Source: DAOQAU01 sp964640325
GTDB taxonomy: Bacteria > Cyanobacteriota > Vampirovibrionia > Gastranaerophilales > Gastranaerophilaceae
Assembly: GCA_964640325.1 (NCBI GenBank)
Contig: CAZXID010000032.1
Coordinates: forward strand, 1 to 18,159
Length of the DNA stretch: 18,159 bases
Direction: 5' to 3'
Under the pieces are notes generated by a model that made no database searches, was not told the origin of the DNA, and saw only the letters and a program-made list of their open reading frames with translations. How positions within the stretch are numbered: the stretch's first letter is position 1; every line of letters begins with the position of its first letter. This document shows positions 7,076-16,700 of this stretch, piece by piece. The translations under genes were made by a program, and so were the position numbers.

Positions 7076-7921
7076 TTGAGATTAACATTTTGCACACAAA
7101 ATAACAGCCGAAATAAGATACCCTGTAAAAATATCGACTTTAGGGCCGGTTTAACACCTAAAATGATTCAAGAAATTAAAAAAGCAGACATTTTAGAAAT
7201 ATCTGATAAATTGGCCCAAAATGGTATTGTGAATGATTTCAACGGCAACAAGATTTTAGCTTGGTGCTGTGATAAGACCGTGGAAATTTTTCAACTACTT
7301 AACAAACAATTTGGCTTAAACTTGGGTTTACCCAAAGAAATTTATGTTGAAGATTTTACTAAATTAAATGTAGATGATCTTGAAATGTATGGTTTTTGTA
7401 ATTTAGCCCCTTTTGAATTACGAAAAAGTTCTGACGAAATTATCCCAAGCCGGGTTGTTTTTTTTAATTCCTTAAAAAAATGGGAAAATATAGATTTAAT
7501 TTCAAATAGACGTTATAAAGACAAACTGGCAAGTACCGATTTTTTCTTAGATATACCATTTCATGAATTTATTCACTCAGCTCACGAAGACAGGCTTTTA
7601 GATTTGTTCGATGGAGATCTGTTATTAAAAAAATTACAATCCCTTAAAGATCCTAAACAAGTTTTAATGTATCAACAAAAATACGGGCAAAAAGTTTCAA
7701 CAATTAGTCAATATGCGCTAAATGACCCTCTAGATGCTGTGGCTTGCGATTTATCAAAACGCATTGCAAATTCTATTGACAAAGACAGCTTAATTCCGGT
7801 CAAAAATCCATTTGCCGGGAGCCCTTATCAAGATAATTCATCTTTCATAAAGAAAATGCAATTAAAATTAAATCCCTTAAACGAAATGCTAAAAAATTTC
7901 TGGAATGGAACTTTCGAATAA
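7076..7921 (+). CDS. Putative zinc metallopeptidase-like protein (HEFIH) with F-x-A-G signature
   Basis: This 281-aa protein starts at TTG with AAGG 8 nt upstream; no better ATG precedes the signature. IDFRAG (20-25) is a variant of the motif found in its neighbours. The key motif is FHEFIHSAHEDR (162-173), an HExxH zinc site with H163, E164 and H167. Downstream, YALNDPLDAVACDLSK (213-228) resembles the helix that gives the third metal ligand in gluzincins, but the usual glutamates are replaced (D220, C224). Activity is therefore uncertain: the third ligand may be an aspartate, or the site may be decayed. There is no secretion signal. HExxH proteins of this sort can process neighbours or toxins; here that is only a suggestion from context. 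Confidence 0.75.
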   Translation: MRLTFCTQNNSRNKIPCKNIDFRAGLTPKMIQEIKKADILEISDKLAQNGIVNDFNGNKILAWCCDKTVEIFQLLNKQFGLNLGLPKEIYVEDFTKLNVDDLEMYGFCNLAPFELRKSSDEIIPSRVVFFNSLKKWENIDLISNRRYKDKLASTDFFLDIPFHEFIHSAHEDRLLDLFDGDLLLKKLQSLKDPKQVLMYQQKYGQKVSTISQYALNDPLDAVACDLSKRIANSIDKDSLIPVKNPFAGSPYQDNSSFIKKMQLKLNPLNEMLKNFWNGTFE

Positions 7922-7924
7922 ATC

Positions 7925-7953
7925 TTCAACTTTCTTAAAATCCTAAATATAAT
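7925..7953 (+). promoter_or_regulatory. Possible promoter before the first pseudo-AAA gene
   Basis: A perfect TATAAT (7948-7953) is preceded at 17 nt by a weak -35, TTCAAC (7925-7930). It lies in the 108-nt spacer before the first 386-aa gene and could give the AAA+ group its own transcript. Confidence 0.4.
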
Positions 7954-8025
7954 TCAATAAATAAATAGCAAAAAATATTTTTACAAGGTTTATATAAAAA
8001 CCAACTACCTACAACAAGGAGCATG

Positions 8026-9259
8026 AAACATGATTTTACCTGTATCCAATTTACAAACTAAGGATGTAATTAAACAAAATCCAAGACAAAATAAAATCAA
8101 CTACTTTAATCAAGAAGACAATTTTAACAAATCGTTAATTAAGTCAAACATTGTTTTTAAAGGTAAAATTGAGGATGAAATAAAATATTTTTTTGGGCAT
8201 ACTCTTTACGATGGACACGGATTCCTTCGTGAAAATATAAAATATGGTGAAGTAGAATACTCAGAGACGGAAATTAGAATTGCAAAAAAATATATGCATG
8301 CCAAAGATACTTCTTGGCGCGATACTTTATATAAAGAAGCACTCGAAGAATCTCGAAGACTTTACGGTTACCAAAATATAGGTGAGAGCTTTGTCAGCGA
8401 TTGTAAAACTCGCAAAGGAAGATTTTTTGCCAGAACAGCTTTAGCAATATATTCTCTTGGGGGATCAGAACTCGGTAATCAGCTTGATAAAATACTTGAC
8501 CCCAGACCCTCACACGAAAAAAGAGCCAGAACCTGCGTTGACAGAATATCAACACTAATCCAACATTTAAAAAACGAAGAGTTGATTAATGCAAATAAAT
8601 TAAGGCAGACACAAATAGAGACAACAAAAGGAAAATTAGACAAAAAACTGGCTGACGTTGAAGCACAAAATCAAGCAGCTATAGCAAAAACTCAATATCT
8701 TAACAAATTGAGCTCAAAGAAAAATCAACTGGCAACAGAATTTTTCGATAAAATAAACCTTGAAAAACGAGGTTCAAACATAGACGATATACCTAATGCA
8801 ATAATGATAGAAGACCCCTATGACGATGTATCAAAAGAATTGATTGATTATACAAAAAGAAACTCTCAAAGCCGATTTATAAAATTAAGCGATATTGATA
8901 ATGACACCCTAATGGATAACTTAGATGAAACTTTAAAAAACTCTAAAAAACATTTTGATTTAACCAAAGAAAGAACGCTCATCCAAGTTGAAGGCTTTGA
9001 CAGGTTAATTACCAAAGGGAAAAACTCTTTTGAAAATATTGAAAGTTTAAAAGATATTATGTGCAAAACCGCCAAAGATTTTGGCTCAACTATATTATTT
9101 AAAACAAAAAATGCCTCAAAACTTGTTTCAGAAGCTATCCAACCGCAACGAGTTTTGAGAATCTTAGTCGATTTTAAATCTGTGATATAGTGAAAAACCC
9201 GAAAGGCAAAAATGCAAATCCAACCGCTTAACTACAAAAATAATTATTATAAGCAATAT
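8026..9259 (+). repeat. 1234-bp perfect direct repeat, copy 1
   Basis: This segment holds the whole first 386-aa gene, the 21-nt spacer, and the first 16 codons of the 265-aa gene. By eye I find no base different from copy 2 at 10017-11250. Outside these limits the two flanks diverge at once. Confidence 0.9.
8030..9190 (+). CDS. Pseudo-AAA+ protein, 386 aa, copy 1
   Basis: The N terminus MILPVSNLQTK leads to IVFKG (41-45), the shared signature. Residues of about 50-170 form a helical region I do not recognise. About 175-235 is a lysine- and glutamine-rich coiled coil. The last 140 or so residues align by eye with the AAA+ core of the 443-aa neighbour. IEDPYDDVS (260-268) stands where the P-loop should be, with no GxxxxGK[ST]. 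TLIQVEGFD (316-324) replaces Walker B with E321 and G322 for D-E. The sensor-1 asparagine is lost. IQPQR ends in R374 at an arginine-finger position. It should not hydrolyse ATP. It precedes the 265-aa gene by 21 nt. The ATG has AGGAGC upstream. An identical copy lies at 10021-11181. Confidence 0.85.
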   Translation: MILPVSNLQTKDVIKQNPRQNKINYFNQEDNFNKSLIKSNIVFKGKIEDEIKYFFGHTLYDGHGFLRENIKYGEVEYSETEIRIAKKYMHAKDTSWRDTLYKEALEESRRLYGYQNIGESFVSDCKTRKGRFFARTALAIYSLGGSELGNQLDKILDPRPSHEKRARTCVDRISTLIQHLKNEELINANKLRQTQIETTKGKLDKKLADVEAQNQAAIAKTQYLNKLSSKKNQLATEFFDKINLEKRGSNIDDIPNAIMIEDPYDDVSKELIDYTKRNSQSRFIKLSDIDNDTLMDNLDETLKNSKKHFDLTKERTLIQVEGFDRLITKGKNSFENIESLKDIMCKTAKDFGSTILFKTKNASKLVSEAIQPQRVLRILVDFKSVI

Positions 9260-10009
9260 TCTTGCCCAAACAACAAAGGACAAAAATTTGCCCAATCAGC
9301 ATTGCAAAATACATTTACAGGCAAATTATTTTCAACTCATTACTTTATTATCCCTTATTCTGATGCGGAAATTAAAGCAAGAGAACATCAAATGATTATT
9401 GACAAACAAGCAGCTGAAGATGCTTTAACCGCCAAACAAAATGAAATAATAAACAAAACAATACAAGAAACAAAAGAGACTACTGATTTATTAAATTCAA
9501 TATTTAATAAATCAATAATTGATGAATTGAATTCTATAATCAAAACTGAATTTAGCGAAAAAATAAAAATAGAAAAAAGAGAAAATAATATAGAAGAAAT
9601 ACCAAATGTTATTATGATAGAAGATCCTTATGATGATATATCAAAAAACCTGGTTGTTTTAACAGCGCAAAATTCTGAATGTAATTTTGTGGACCTAGAT
9701 AATGAAAATAGAGAATTTTTACTGGATGATTTATGGGAAACCCTCCAAGGTGCAAGAAAACATTTTGAACAAACCAAAGAAAGAACCTTAATTTATGTAA
9801 AAGACTTTGATAAATTAATTACAAGCGGAGAAAATTCATTTGAAAATATTGATAGCCTTAAGGATATAATGTGCCGATGTGCAAATGACTTTGGCTCAAC
9901 CATAATTTTTAGGACTAAAGACTCTTCAAAGCTGGTTTCAGAAGCCATTCAACCGCAAAGAGTTTTAAAAATCTCAATTGATTTAAAATTTAAAAGTCAC
10001 AGAAACTAA
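9212..10009 (+). CDS. Pseudo-AAA+ protein, 265 aa
   Basis: The first 16 residues, MQIQPLNYKNNYYKQY, are encoded by the end of repeat copy 1 and are shared with the 443-aa protein. The sequence then differs. NTFTGK (33-38) is the signature. Residues of about 50-118 form a charged coiled coil. The C-terminal half is the same degenerate AAA+ core as in the 386-aa protein: IEDPYDDIS (136-144) in place of the P-loop, TLIYVKDFD (192-200) in place of Walker B, and IQPQR with R250 kept. Clear similarity to the 386-aa C terminus (for example LVSEAIQPQRVL in both) shows common descent with real divergence, unlike the exact repeat. The ATG has AAAGGC just upstream. It ends 11 nt before the second 386-aa gene, whose AGGAG lies in the gap. 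Confidence 0.82.
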   Translation: MQIQPLNYKNNYYKQYSCPNNKGQKFAQSALQNTFTGKLFSTHYFIIPYSDAEIKAREHQMIIDKQAAEDALTAKQNEIINKTIQETKETTDLLNSIFNKSIIDELNSIIKTEFSEKIKIEKRENNIEEIPNVIMIEDPYDDISKNLVVLTAQNSECNFVDLDNENREFLLDDLWETLQGARKHFEQTKERTLIYVKDFDKLITSGENSFENIDSLKDIMCRCANDFGSTIIFRTKDSSKLVSEAIQPQRVLKISIDLKFKSHRN

Positions 10010-10016
10010 AAGGAGA

Positions 10017-11250
10017 AAACATGATTTTACCTGTATCCAATTTACAAACTAAGGATGTAATTAAACAAAATCCAAGACAAAATAAAATCAACTACTTTAA
10101 TCAAGAAGACAATTTTAACAAATCGTTAATTAAGTCAAACATTGTTTTTAAAGGTAAAATTGAGGATGAAATAAAATATTTTTTTGGGCATACTCTTTAC
10201 GATGGACACGGATTCCTTCGTGAAAATATAAAATATGGTGAAGTAGAATACTCAGAGACGGAAATTAGAATTGCAAAAAAATATATGCATGCCAAAGATA
10301 CTTCTTGGCGCGATACTTTATATAAAGAAGCACTCGAAGAATCTCGAAGACTTTACGGTTACCAAAATATAGGTGAGAGCTTTGTCAGCGATTGTAAAAC
10401 TCGCAAAGGAAGATTTTTTGCCAGAACAGCTTTAGCAATATATTCTCTTGGGGGATCAGAACTCGGTAATCAGCTTGATAAAATACTTGACCCCAGACCC
10501 TCACACGAAAAAAGAGCCAGAACCTGCGTTGACAGAATATCAACACTAATCCAACATTTAAAAAACGAAGAGTTGATTAATGCAAATAAATTAAGGCAGA
10601 CACAAATAGAGACAACAAAAGGAAAATTAGACAAAAAACTGGCTGACGTTGAAGCACAAAATCAAGCAGCTATAGCAAAAACTCAATATCTTAACAAATT
10701 GAGCTCAAAGAAAAATCAACTGGCAACAGAATTTTTCGATAAAATAAACCTTGAAAAACGAGGTTCAAACATAGACGATATACCTAATGCAATAATGATA
10801 GAAGACCCCTATGACGATGTATCAAAAGAATTGATTGATTATACAAAAAGAAACTCTCAAAGCCGATTTATAAAATTAAGCGATATTGATAATGACACCC
10901 TAATGGATAACTTAGATGAAACTTTAAAAAACTCTAAAAAACATTTTGATTTAACCAAAGAAAGAACGCTCATCCAAGTTGAAGGCTTTGACAGGTTAAT
11001 TACCAAAGGGAAAAACTCTTTTGAAAATATTGAAAGTTTAAAAGATATTATGTGCAAAACCGCCAAAGATTTTGGCTCAACTATATTATTTAAAACAAAA
11101 AATGCCTCAAAACTTGTTTCAGAAGCTATCCAACCGCAACGAGTTTTGAGAATCTTAGTCGATTTTAAATCTGTGATATAGTGAAAAACCCGAAAGGCAA
11201 AAATGCAAATCCAACCGCTTAACTACAAAAATAATTATTATAAGCAATAT
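10017..11250 (+). repeat. 1234-bp perfect direct repeat, copy 2
   Basis: This second copy starts 1991 nt after the first. It contains the second 386-aa gene, the spacer and the first 16 codons of the 443-aa gene. The sharp ends and lack of differences point to a very recent duplication, gene conversion, or an assembly artefact. Confidence 0.9.
10021..11181 (+). CDS. Pseudo-AAA+ protein, 386 aa, copy 2
   Basis: The product is identical in all 386 residues to that of 8030-9190: F-x-G signature at 41-45, helical middle, coiled coil at about 175-235, and a C-terminal AAA+ core without P-loop but with R374 kept. The upstream region differs from copy 1: here AAAGGAG lies directly after the 265-aa gene, so this copy is probably co-transcribed and coupled with it, while copy 1 has its own spacer and possible promoter. 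It precedes the active AAA+ gene by 21 nt. Two full copies would raise the dose of this subunit, if the duplication is real. Confidence 0.85.
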   Translation: MILPVSNLQTKDVIKQNPRQNKINYFNQEDNFNKSLIKSNIVFKGKIEDEIKYFFGHTLYDGHGFLRENIKYGEVEYSETEIRIAKKYMHAKDTSWRDTLYKEALEESRRLYGYQNIGESFVSDCKTRKGRFFARTALAIYSLGGSELGNQLDKILDPRPSHEKRARTCVDRISTLIQHLKNEELINANKLRQTQIETTKGKLDKKLADVEAQNQAAIAKTQYLNKLSSKKNQLATEFFDKINLEKRGSNIDDIPNAIMIEDPYDDVSKELIDYTKRNSQSRFIKLSDIDNDTLMDNLDETLKNSKKHFDLTKERTLIQVEGFDRLITKGKNSFENIESLKDIMCKTAKDFGSTILFKTKNASKLVSEAIQPQRVLRILVDFKSVI

Positions 11251-12534
11251 GATAAAAAAAATATTGCTCAATATTCAAATTCTTTAGCTGAAAAAAAATA
11301 TCGCAATATTTCCTTTAACGGAATAAATCTTGGCGAAAACGGGAAAAAAATGGCTAAAAGTGTAATTAATGATGCCGAAGCCCTAATTGAAAAAACAAGA
11401 AGTTTCATAACATCTTCATTTAACAAAAAACGTGTCCCCATAGATGAATCCAATAAAGCTTTTGACGGCTTAGGTAAGATAGAAAATTTTACTCAGGAAA
11501 CGATGATAACTGAAGAAGATGTTCAAAAGAGCAATGACTTATTACATCAAAAAAAAATGGAGCTTTTAAATCTTAATTTTCAAATAAAAGCCTTAAAAAG
11601 TACTGTCAAAGTTAATAAAGCGCTTGTTGATTCATTACCCAGACAATTAGCTGAGCTTGAGCCGATTAGAGAGATAGAACGTCACAGATTAATTAAAATG
11701 TTAAATCCAAATATTCCAAAAGTCGGCTTTGAAAATATTGCAGGATATAACGAAGATAAAAAAATTCTACAAACTTTTTTCTTTAAAAATATAGATTTAG
11801 AAAAAACCGGAGAAGCGGCTCATGTGCCGGGAACCTTTCTTTTCTTTGGCCCGACCGGCAATGGAAAAACCGTAATCTCTCTTGCAGTGGCAGAAGAAAC
11901 AGGGTGTAAATTGGTAAAAGTTGAATGTGGATTAAGAATATCGGATAAAAGCCGGAATGAATTTATGGAAAGAATAGAAGAAGAGGCATTACAAGCAGAA
12001 AAAAGATTCAAAAGCGAAGGCAGGAGAACAATTTTATTTATTGATGAATTAACAAAAGTAGTCAGCAAAGATTCAAATATTTTGGAAGAATTCAATGAAT
12101 TCGCATCAATTTGTTCTGAAAAATATCATTGTACAATTTTTGGTGCTACAAACCATATGAAACAATTAGGTTTAGATCTTGATATAATTAAACCTGTAAT
12201 TATGGCTATTGAACCTCCAAACAAGGAAAATGTTATGGCAATGTTTCAGCACTATTTAAAAGATATCAAAGAAATAAATGGCAAAATAGATTACAACGTA
12301 TTGGCAGATAAATTAATAACAGTAGGACAAAAACGCGGAGGAAAATACAGCAATGCACAAATTAAAAAAATTGTTGACTTCAGCGCTAAACAAGGAAAAA
12401 ATGAACTGTCTCAACAAGACATTCTTGATTGTATTATTGAAGGCAACCCCGAACGAGGCTTTGCACCACCGATTCCTGCAATAGATAAAGATAAACAAGA
12501 AATATTTGAAGCTGCATATAAAGAATTTATGTAA
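11203..12534 (+). CDS. AAA+ ATPase, 443 aa, the only member of the cluster with an intact ATP site
   Basis: The N terminus shares MQIQPLNYKNNYYKQY with the 265-aa protein; NISFNG (35-40) is the signature. Residues of about 100-165 form a coiled coil. The AAA+ module begins at FENIAGYNEDKKIL (176-189), which resembles the start of FtsH-type AAA domains. Walker A is FGPTGNGKT (215-223), Walker B is ILFIDE (277-282), sensor 1 is in GATNH with N317. The lid carries YSNAQIKKIVDFSA, typical of AAA+ C-terminal helices. The arginine-finger region reads LDLDIIKPVIMAI (about 324-336): the usual R-P-G-R is K-P-V-I, so both arginines are missing. There is no protease or membrane domain. It probably acts as a remodelling ATPase, perhaps in a ring with its degenerate relatives. 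The ATG has AAAGGC upstream. Confidence 0.88.
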   Translation: MQIQPLNYKNNYYKQYDKKNIAQYSNSLAEKKYRNISFNGINLGENGKKMAKSVINDAEALIEKTRSFITSSFNKKRVPIDESNKAFDGLGKIENFTQETMITEEDVQKSNDLLHQKKMELLNLNFQIKALKSTVKVNKALVDSLPRQLAELEPIREIERHRLIKMLNPNIPKVGFENIAGYNEDKKILQTFFFKNIDLEKTGEAAHVPGTFLFFGPTGNGKTVISLAVAEETGCKLVKVECGLRISDKSRNEFMERIEEEALQAEKRFKSEGRRTILFIDELTKVVSKDSNILEEFNEFASICSEKYHCTIFGATNHMKQLGLDLDIIKPVIMAIEPPNKENVMAMFQHYLKDIKEINGKIDYNVLADKLITVGQKRGGKYSNAQIKKIVDFSAKQGKNELSQQDILDCIIEGNPERGFAPPIPAIDKDKQEIFEAAYKEFM

Positions 12535-12577
12535 TAGCATAGATAATAAGCAAAATATGGAGAAAATAATAAAAAAA

Positions 12578-13681
12578 ATGAAAGTAACTTTGAACCAAAA
12601 AATCTTTACGACAAATAAATATAACCAAAAACAGCATAATGTCGCTTTTGGTAAAAATGCTTCCTCAGGATTATCTGAAGATTCATTTAAAATATTAAAC
12701 GAAGAAAAAAAATTGTTTGAAAACATTTTACTTGAATTTAGCGATAGAATTAATCTTGAAAAAGAAAACAATAATATAAAAATACCTAACTGCATTATGT
12801 TTGAGACAAAAAATGAGAGCAGTGAATTATTACCCGTATCATGGCTTAAAAAAACCGCTGATTGTAATTTTATAACTTTAACTGATAGAAACAATGATGA
12901 TTTGGCCGATGCACTTTGGGAAGAATTAAAAAAATCAAAAAATATATTTGAACAAACTAAACGTAGAACCATAATTCATGTAGAAGGATTTGATAAATTA
13001 ATTACTCCCGATAAAAATACCCTTGAAAATATTGACAGTATAAAAGACATAATGAACAGAACCTCAAAAGACTTTGGCGCTACAATAGTTTTTAGCACAA
13101 AAGACGCTTCAAAATTAACGCCTGAAGCTATTCAGCCCCATAGGGTAACTAAAATTATTGTGAATAGTCATAAGGCAAATCTTGAAAAATATAATATGTT
13201 TTTAGAAAATCGCGGATATTTTAAAAATTACGAAACAAGAATTGCATCAAAAAATGCTGATACTTCAAGTAAAATGATACAAACAAAAATTAAAGAGCCT
13301 GAGACTCTTACCCCTCAAACAGAAGTCATTAAAAATACTGAAAAACCAGATACATCACCTCCGCAAAAGCTTTCGCCAATAAAAGCAAAACCTGAGGTGA
13401 AAATTGACAATTCTTCAATCAGTTATAAAAATGAAACTAAAATTGAACCGCCCAAAACACCCGATATTTCAACTTCAGTCAAAACAATAACAGAAAAAGC
13501 CTCAAATGGAACTAAAACCTTTAAAATAACTGCCTTTTTTGTTGCTCTTGGCGCAATTATAGCCGGAGTAATTTATTTTGCCAAAAATAAGGAGAAACAG
13601 GAAAATAGTACGCCAATTCAAACCAACAACAACATAAAACAATCTGAAAGCCTTGCGCAATTCATAAGTAAAACTAAATAA
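12578..13681 (+). CDS. Membrane-anchored pseudo-AAA+ protein, 367 aa
   Basis: The start is uncertain: the ATG at 12578 gives MKVTLNQKIF and a signature NVAFGK at 21-26; an ATG at 12557 is also in frame, and neither has an ideal ribosome site. Residues of about 50-200 are the degenerate AAA+ core: FETKNESSE (75-83) where the P-loop would be, TIIHVEGFD (131-139) for Walker B, and IQPHR with R189 kept. Then comes a long lysine- and proline-rich linker (about 225-310) and one hydrophobic helix, ITAFFVALGAIIAGVIYF (about 317-334), followed by a short polar tail. It is thus a tail-anchored member that could hold the assembly at the membrane. It follows the active ATPase gene by 43 nt and is the last gene of the run. 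Confidence 0.8.
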   Translation: MKVTLNQKIFTTNKYNQKQHNVAFGKNASSGLSEDSFKILNEEKKLFENILLEFSDRINLEKENNNIKIPNCIMFETKNESSELLPVSWLKKTADCNFITLTDRNNDDLADALWEELKKSKNIFEQTKRRTIIHVEGFDKLITPDKNTLENIDSIKDIMNRTSKDFGATIVFSTKDASKLTPEAIQPHRVTKIIVNSHKANLEKYNMFLENRGYFKNYETRIASKNADTSSKMIQTKIKEPETLTPQTEVIKNTEKPDTSPPQKLSPIKAKPEVKIDNSSISYKNETKIEPPKTPDISTSVKTITEKASNGTKTFKITAFFVALGAIIAGVIYFAKNKEKQENSTPIQTNNNIKQSESLAQFISKTK

Positions 13682-13731
13682 GAATTTTATTAAGAGCTTT
13701 AACTATTTTTTTAAATATTATAAAATGTTTC

Positions 13732-16700
13732 TTAAAAAGCACCGTTAATATTTTTGGTAAGGTCTAAAAGTTCATTGCAACTGTTTATTATATTGTTTAA
13801 GTATTCTTTTTGCTTATCTCGTTCTATTTCAAGTTCAAAGAGAAGTTTAGAATTTTCTAAAATATTTTCAACAGGAACCTGTACTCCTTTTTTGACTCGC
13901 GATATAATTTCTTCTTTCGATTTTAAAGCATCTTGGGCTTTTAAATATAATTCTGCATGGTGAATAGCAATTCCTGCCTGAGTACATATACTCCTAATGC
14001 GGCTTAAATCTTCGTCAGAAAGTTCATAAATTTTTTGAGTAAACTCTATAGAAAAAAAGCCAAGCCTTGAACCTTCGTAAAGAACAGGGAAATTATATTT
14101 GGATTTCAATTTCGAATTTTTATATAATTCAACTATTTCAGGGTTTACAAAATTTTCCAAATAATATTCTTCCCAGTTAGGGATTTTAATCTCCCTTTTA
14201 TCAAGTATCGGCTGCATATAGTTTTGTATTTCAGAATTTGACCAATCATATCCGACCAAACTCTGTTCATCAAGATTTGACAAATATTCCGAAGTACTGT
14301 CAACAGCACTATAAGCATTTATTTTAGGGTTATATTCGGAAAAAAGCACCCTGTCTGCTCCAAAATACTTTCCTATGTTTTTTACAAAAAGATTTTTAAT
14401 AATTTTTTTATCCAAAGTACTTCTCAAAATTTCTATTATATTTCTGCTTATCCTTTCTCTTTCGGCCTGCTGCTGAACTCTCTTGTAAAGTCTGCTTTGA
14501 TAAATTGCCAAAGCAATTTGTGTCGCCAATAATTTTAAAAATTCAATTTCATCCTCGGTTATTTTTTTATTAGTTCTTACATAGTGAATAGAAAACGCCC
14601 CGAGAAGCTCGTCTTTATAAAATAAGGGGAAAGCGTATGCGGAATTTATTTTATATTTCTCAATCATCCTCTCTTCGGCATCTAAATTCTCAACATTATC
14701 CTTAAGTGTTATTTGTTTATTTTGAATAATTATAGGATTACCCTTTTTTACTATATTAACAAAATGAGGTAATTCTTTATTAACATCAACACCTTTATAA
14801 CTTACAATATCCGCAGAAGATAAATACTCGTCTTCTATTATAAAAAATTTACTCCTGATTTCATCATATTCGGCTATATAACACCTATCGGCATTAAGAG
14901 TCTTCCCCAGAATATCAACGATTATTTGTTTTGTTTCGTCAAAATCAAGTGTACTTCTTATTGCCTCTGTTATGCTTCTTAAAAGGGTTTCTCTTTCTGC
15001 TTGTTGTTTTGTACTTTGATATAACTGAATTTGGTTAAACACCATCCCTGTTTGATTCCCTACAATTCTTAAAAAATTAAGTTCTTCTTTTGAAGGGGTA
15101 ATTTTTTCTTTAATATATTCTACCGCCAAAACAGCTTTTAATTTATTTTCTGAAATAAAAGGGATTCCAACCCCGCTTTTTAATTCAAAAATTTGGCTGT
15201 AACGCTTAATGCCTGAATATTTTGGGTCATCTGTCTCTTTTATTTTTTCATAATCAAAAAAAATCAAATCATTAGCGTTTATAAATAGCTCTATAAATTT
15301 TTTAACATCTTCTGATGAAAATTCATATCCTACAATACTTTTTATATCTTTGGATGAAGTATACTCCCCTTCATAGTCTATTGGTTTTCCTTTCATTTTT
15401 TTCAGATCAACTTCTACAAGGTAGCATCTGTCTGCTTTTGTCATAATACCTATTTTTTTAACTATATGCCTAATTTCATTAATATCAAAAGTACTTATTG
15501 ATTTTGTTAGAACTTCACTTATTAAAGACTCTCTTTGTGCTTGTTTAAGGCTTTTTTCATATAATTTTGCCTGATACAGGGCTATACCTATTTGTTCGCT
15601 CACATCATGAAAAAAATCTATAACATCTTGGGTTAATTCTTTTGTCGGTTTTGTATAATGAATAGCTAAAATAGCCAATATTTTATCTTCATAAAAAATT
15701 GGAAACCCAACACCTGCCTTTATATCAAACTCTCTAAACCAATTTTCAACAGATGTTCCTCGTAAATTGTTTTGTTCTATAAATTTTTCAAAGTTTTGTG
15801 TTATAACAGGTTCATTTTTTCTATGCATATCTGCAATAAATTCCACATCAGAAGAGTTAAAGTTATAACCTACAAGACTTTTTTCTCCTGGAGTCAAATA
15901 TTCAGAAAATTCATTTAACGGCTTAAATTCTTCAACATTTTCGTCAAATTCAAGAATAAAAACTCTATTTGCATTAAAAACTTTAGAAATTTCTTCAACT
16001 ACATTTTTCTTAGTTTGATTTATATTTAAGTTGCTATGTACTGATTCTATTATTTTTCTTAATAAATATTCTTTTTTTGCAATTTGATTTATCTTTTCAT
16101 AAAGTTCAGCCTGATGAAGCGCAGTTCCTGCATTATCTCTAAGTGTTTTTAAAAAACCGAATTCTTCACGATTTAATATTCTTTTTTCCTTAATATAGTG
16201 TAATATAAGGATTCCCATAATTTCTCTATTATATTCAACTACAAGCCCGTAATCAGACTTTACGCTGCTTGATTCCAAGCTTTTAAGTGCTTCGTAGCTG
16301 AGAAGTTTCTTTCTGGAGATTGTTTTTTCTAAGTCTTTTACTATAATATTTCGCTGCTTAATCTTAAGTTTTTGGCAAAATTCAGGAAACGCGACTTCTA
16401 TATCAACTCCTATAAGACTTTGAATATCATCCGTTTTTAATTTTTCCAGACTAAACGGAAGAAACTTACCTTTTTCCCTATCATAATCTACAAAAAGACA
16501 TCTGTCCGGCTCAAAATATTTGCTTGCTATTTCAATAAAATATTTCTTAATCTCTTCAGGTTCGAGCTTACTTCTCAAAACTTCTATTGTGTTTATAAGA
16601 ATTTTATTTTTACTATTTTTTTGAAGTAATTCATAATTTTGATGAGCAATTTGCGAAATAAAATTTGCGAACAAAAACAAAAGATTAGCAGCGCTTTCAA

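Noticed and set aside
12313..12972. A 219-codon minus-strand frame rich in phenylalanine and serine
   Set aside because: It lies opposite the end of the AAA+ gene and the start of the next gene, both with recognisable motifs; the composition is typical of antisense reading of AT-rich genes.
13682..13731. A bidirectional terminator between the convergent genes
   Set aside because: The 50-bp spacer is AT-rich, but I could not find a stem with a T-run that stands out from the background.
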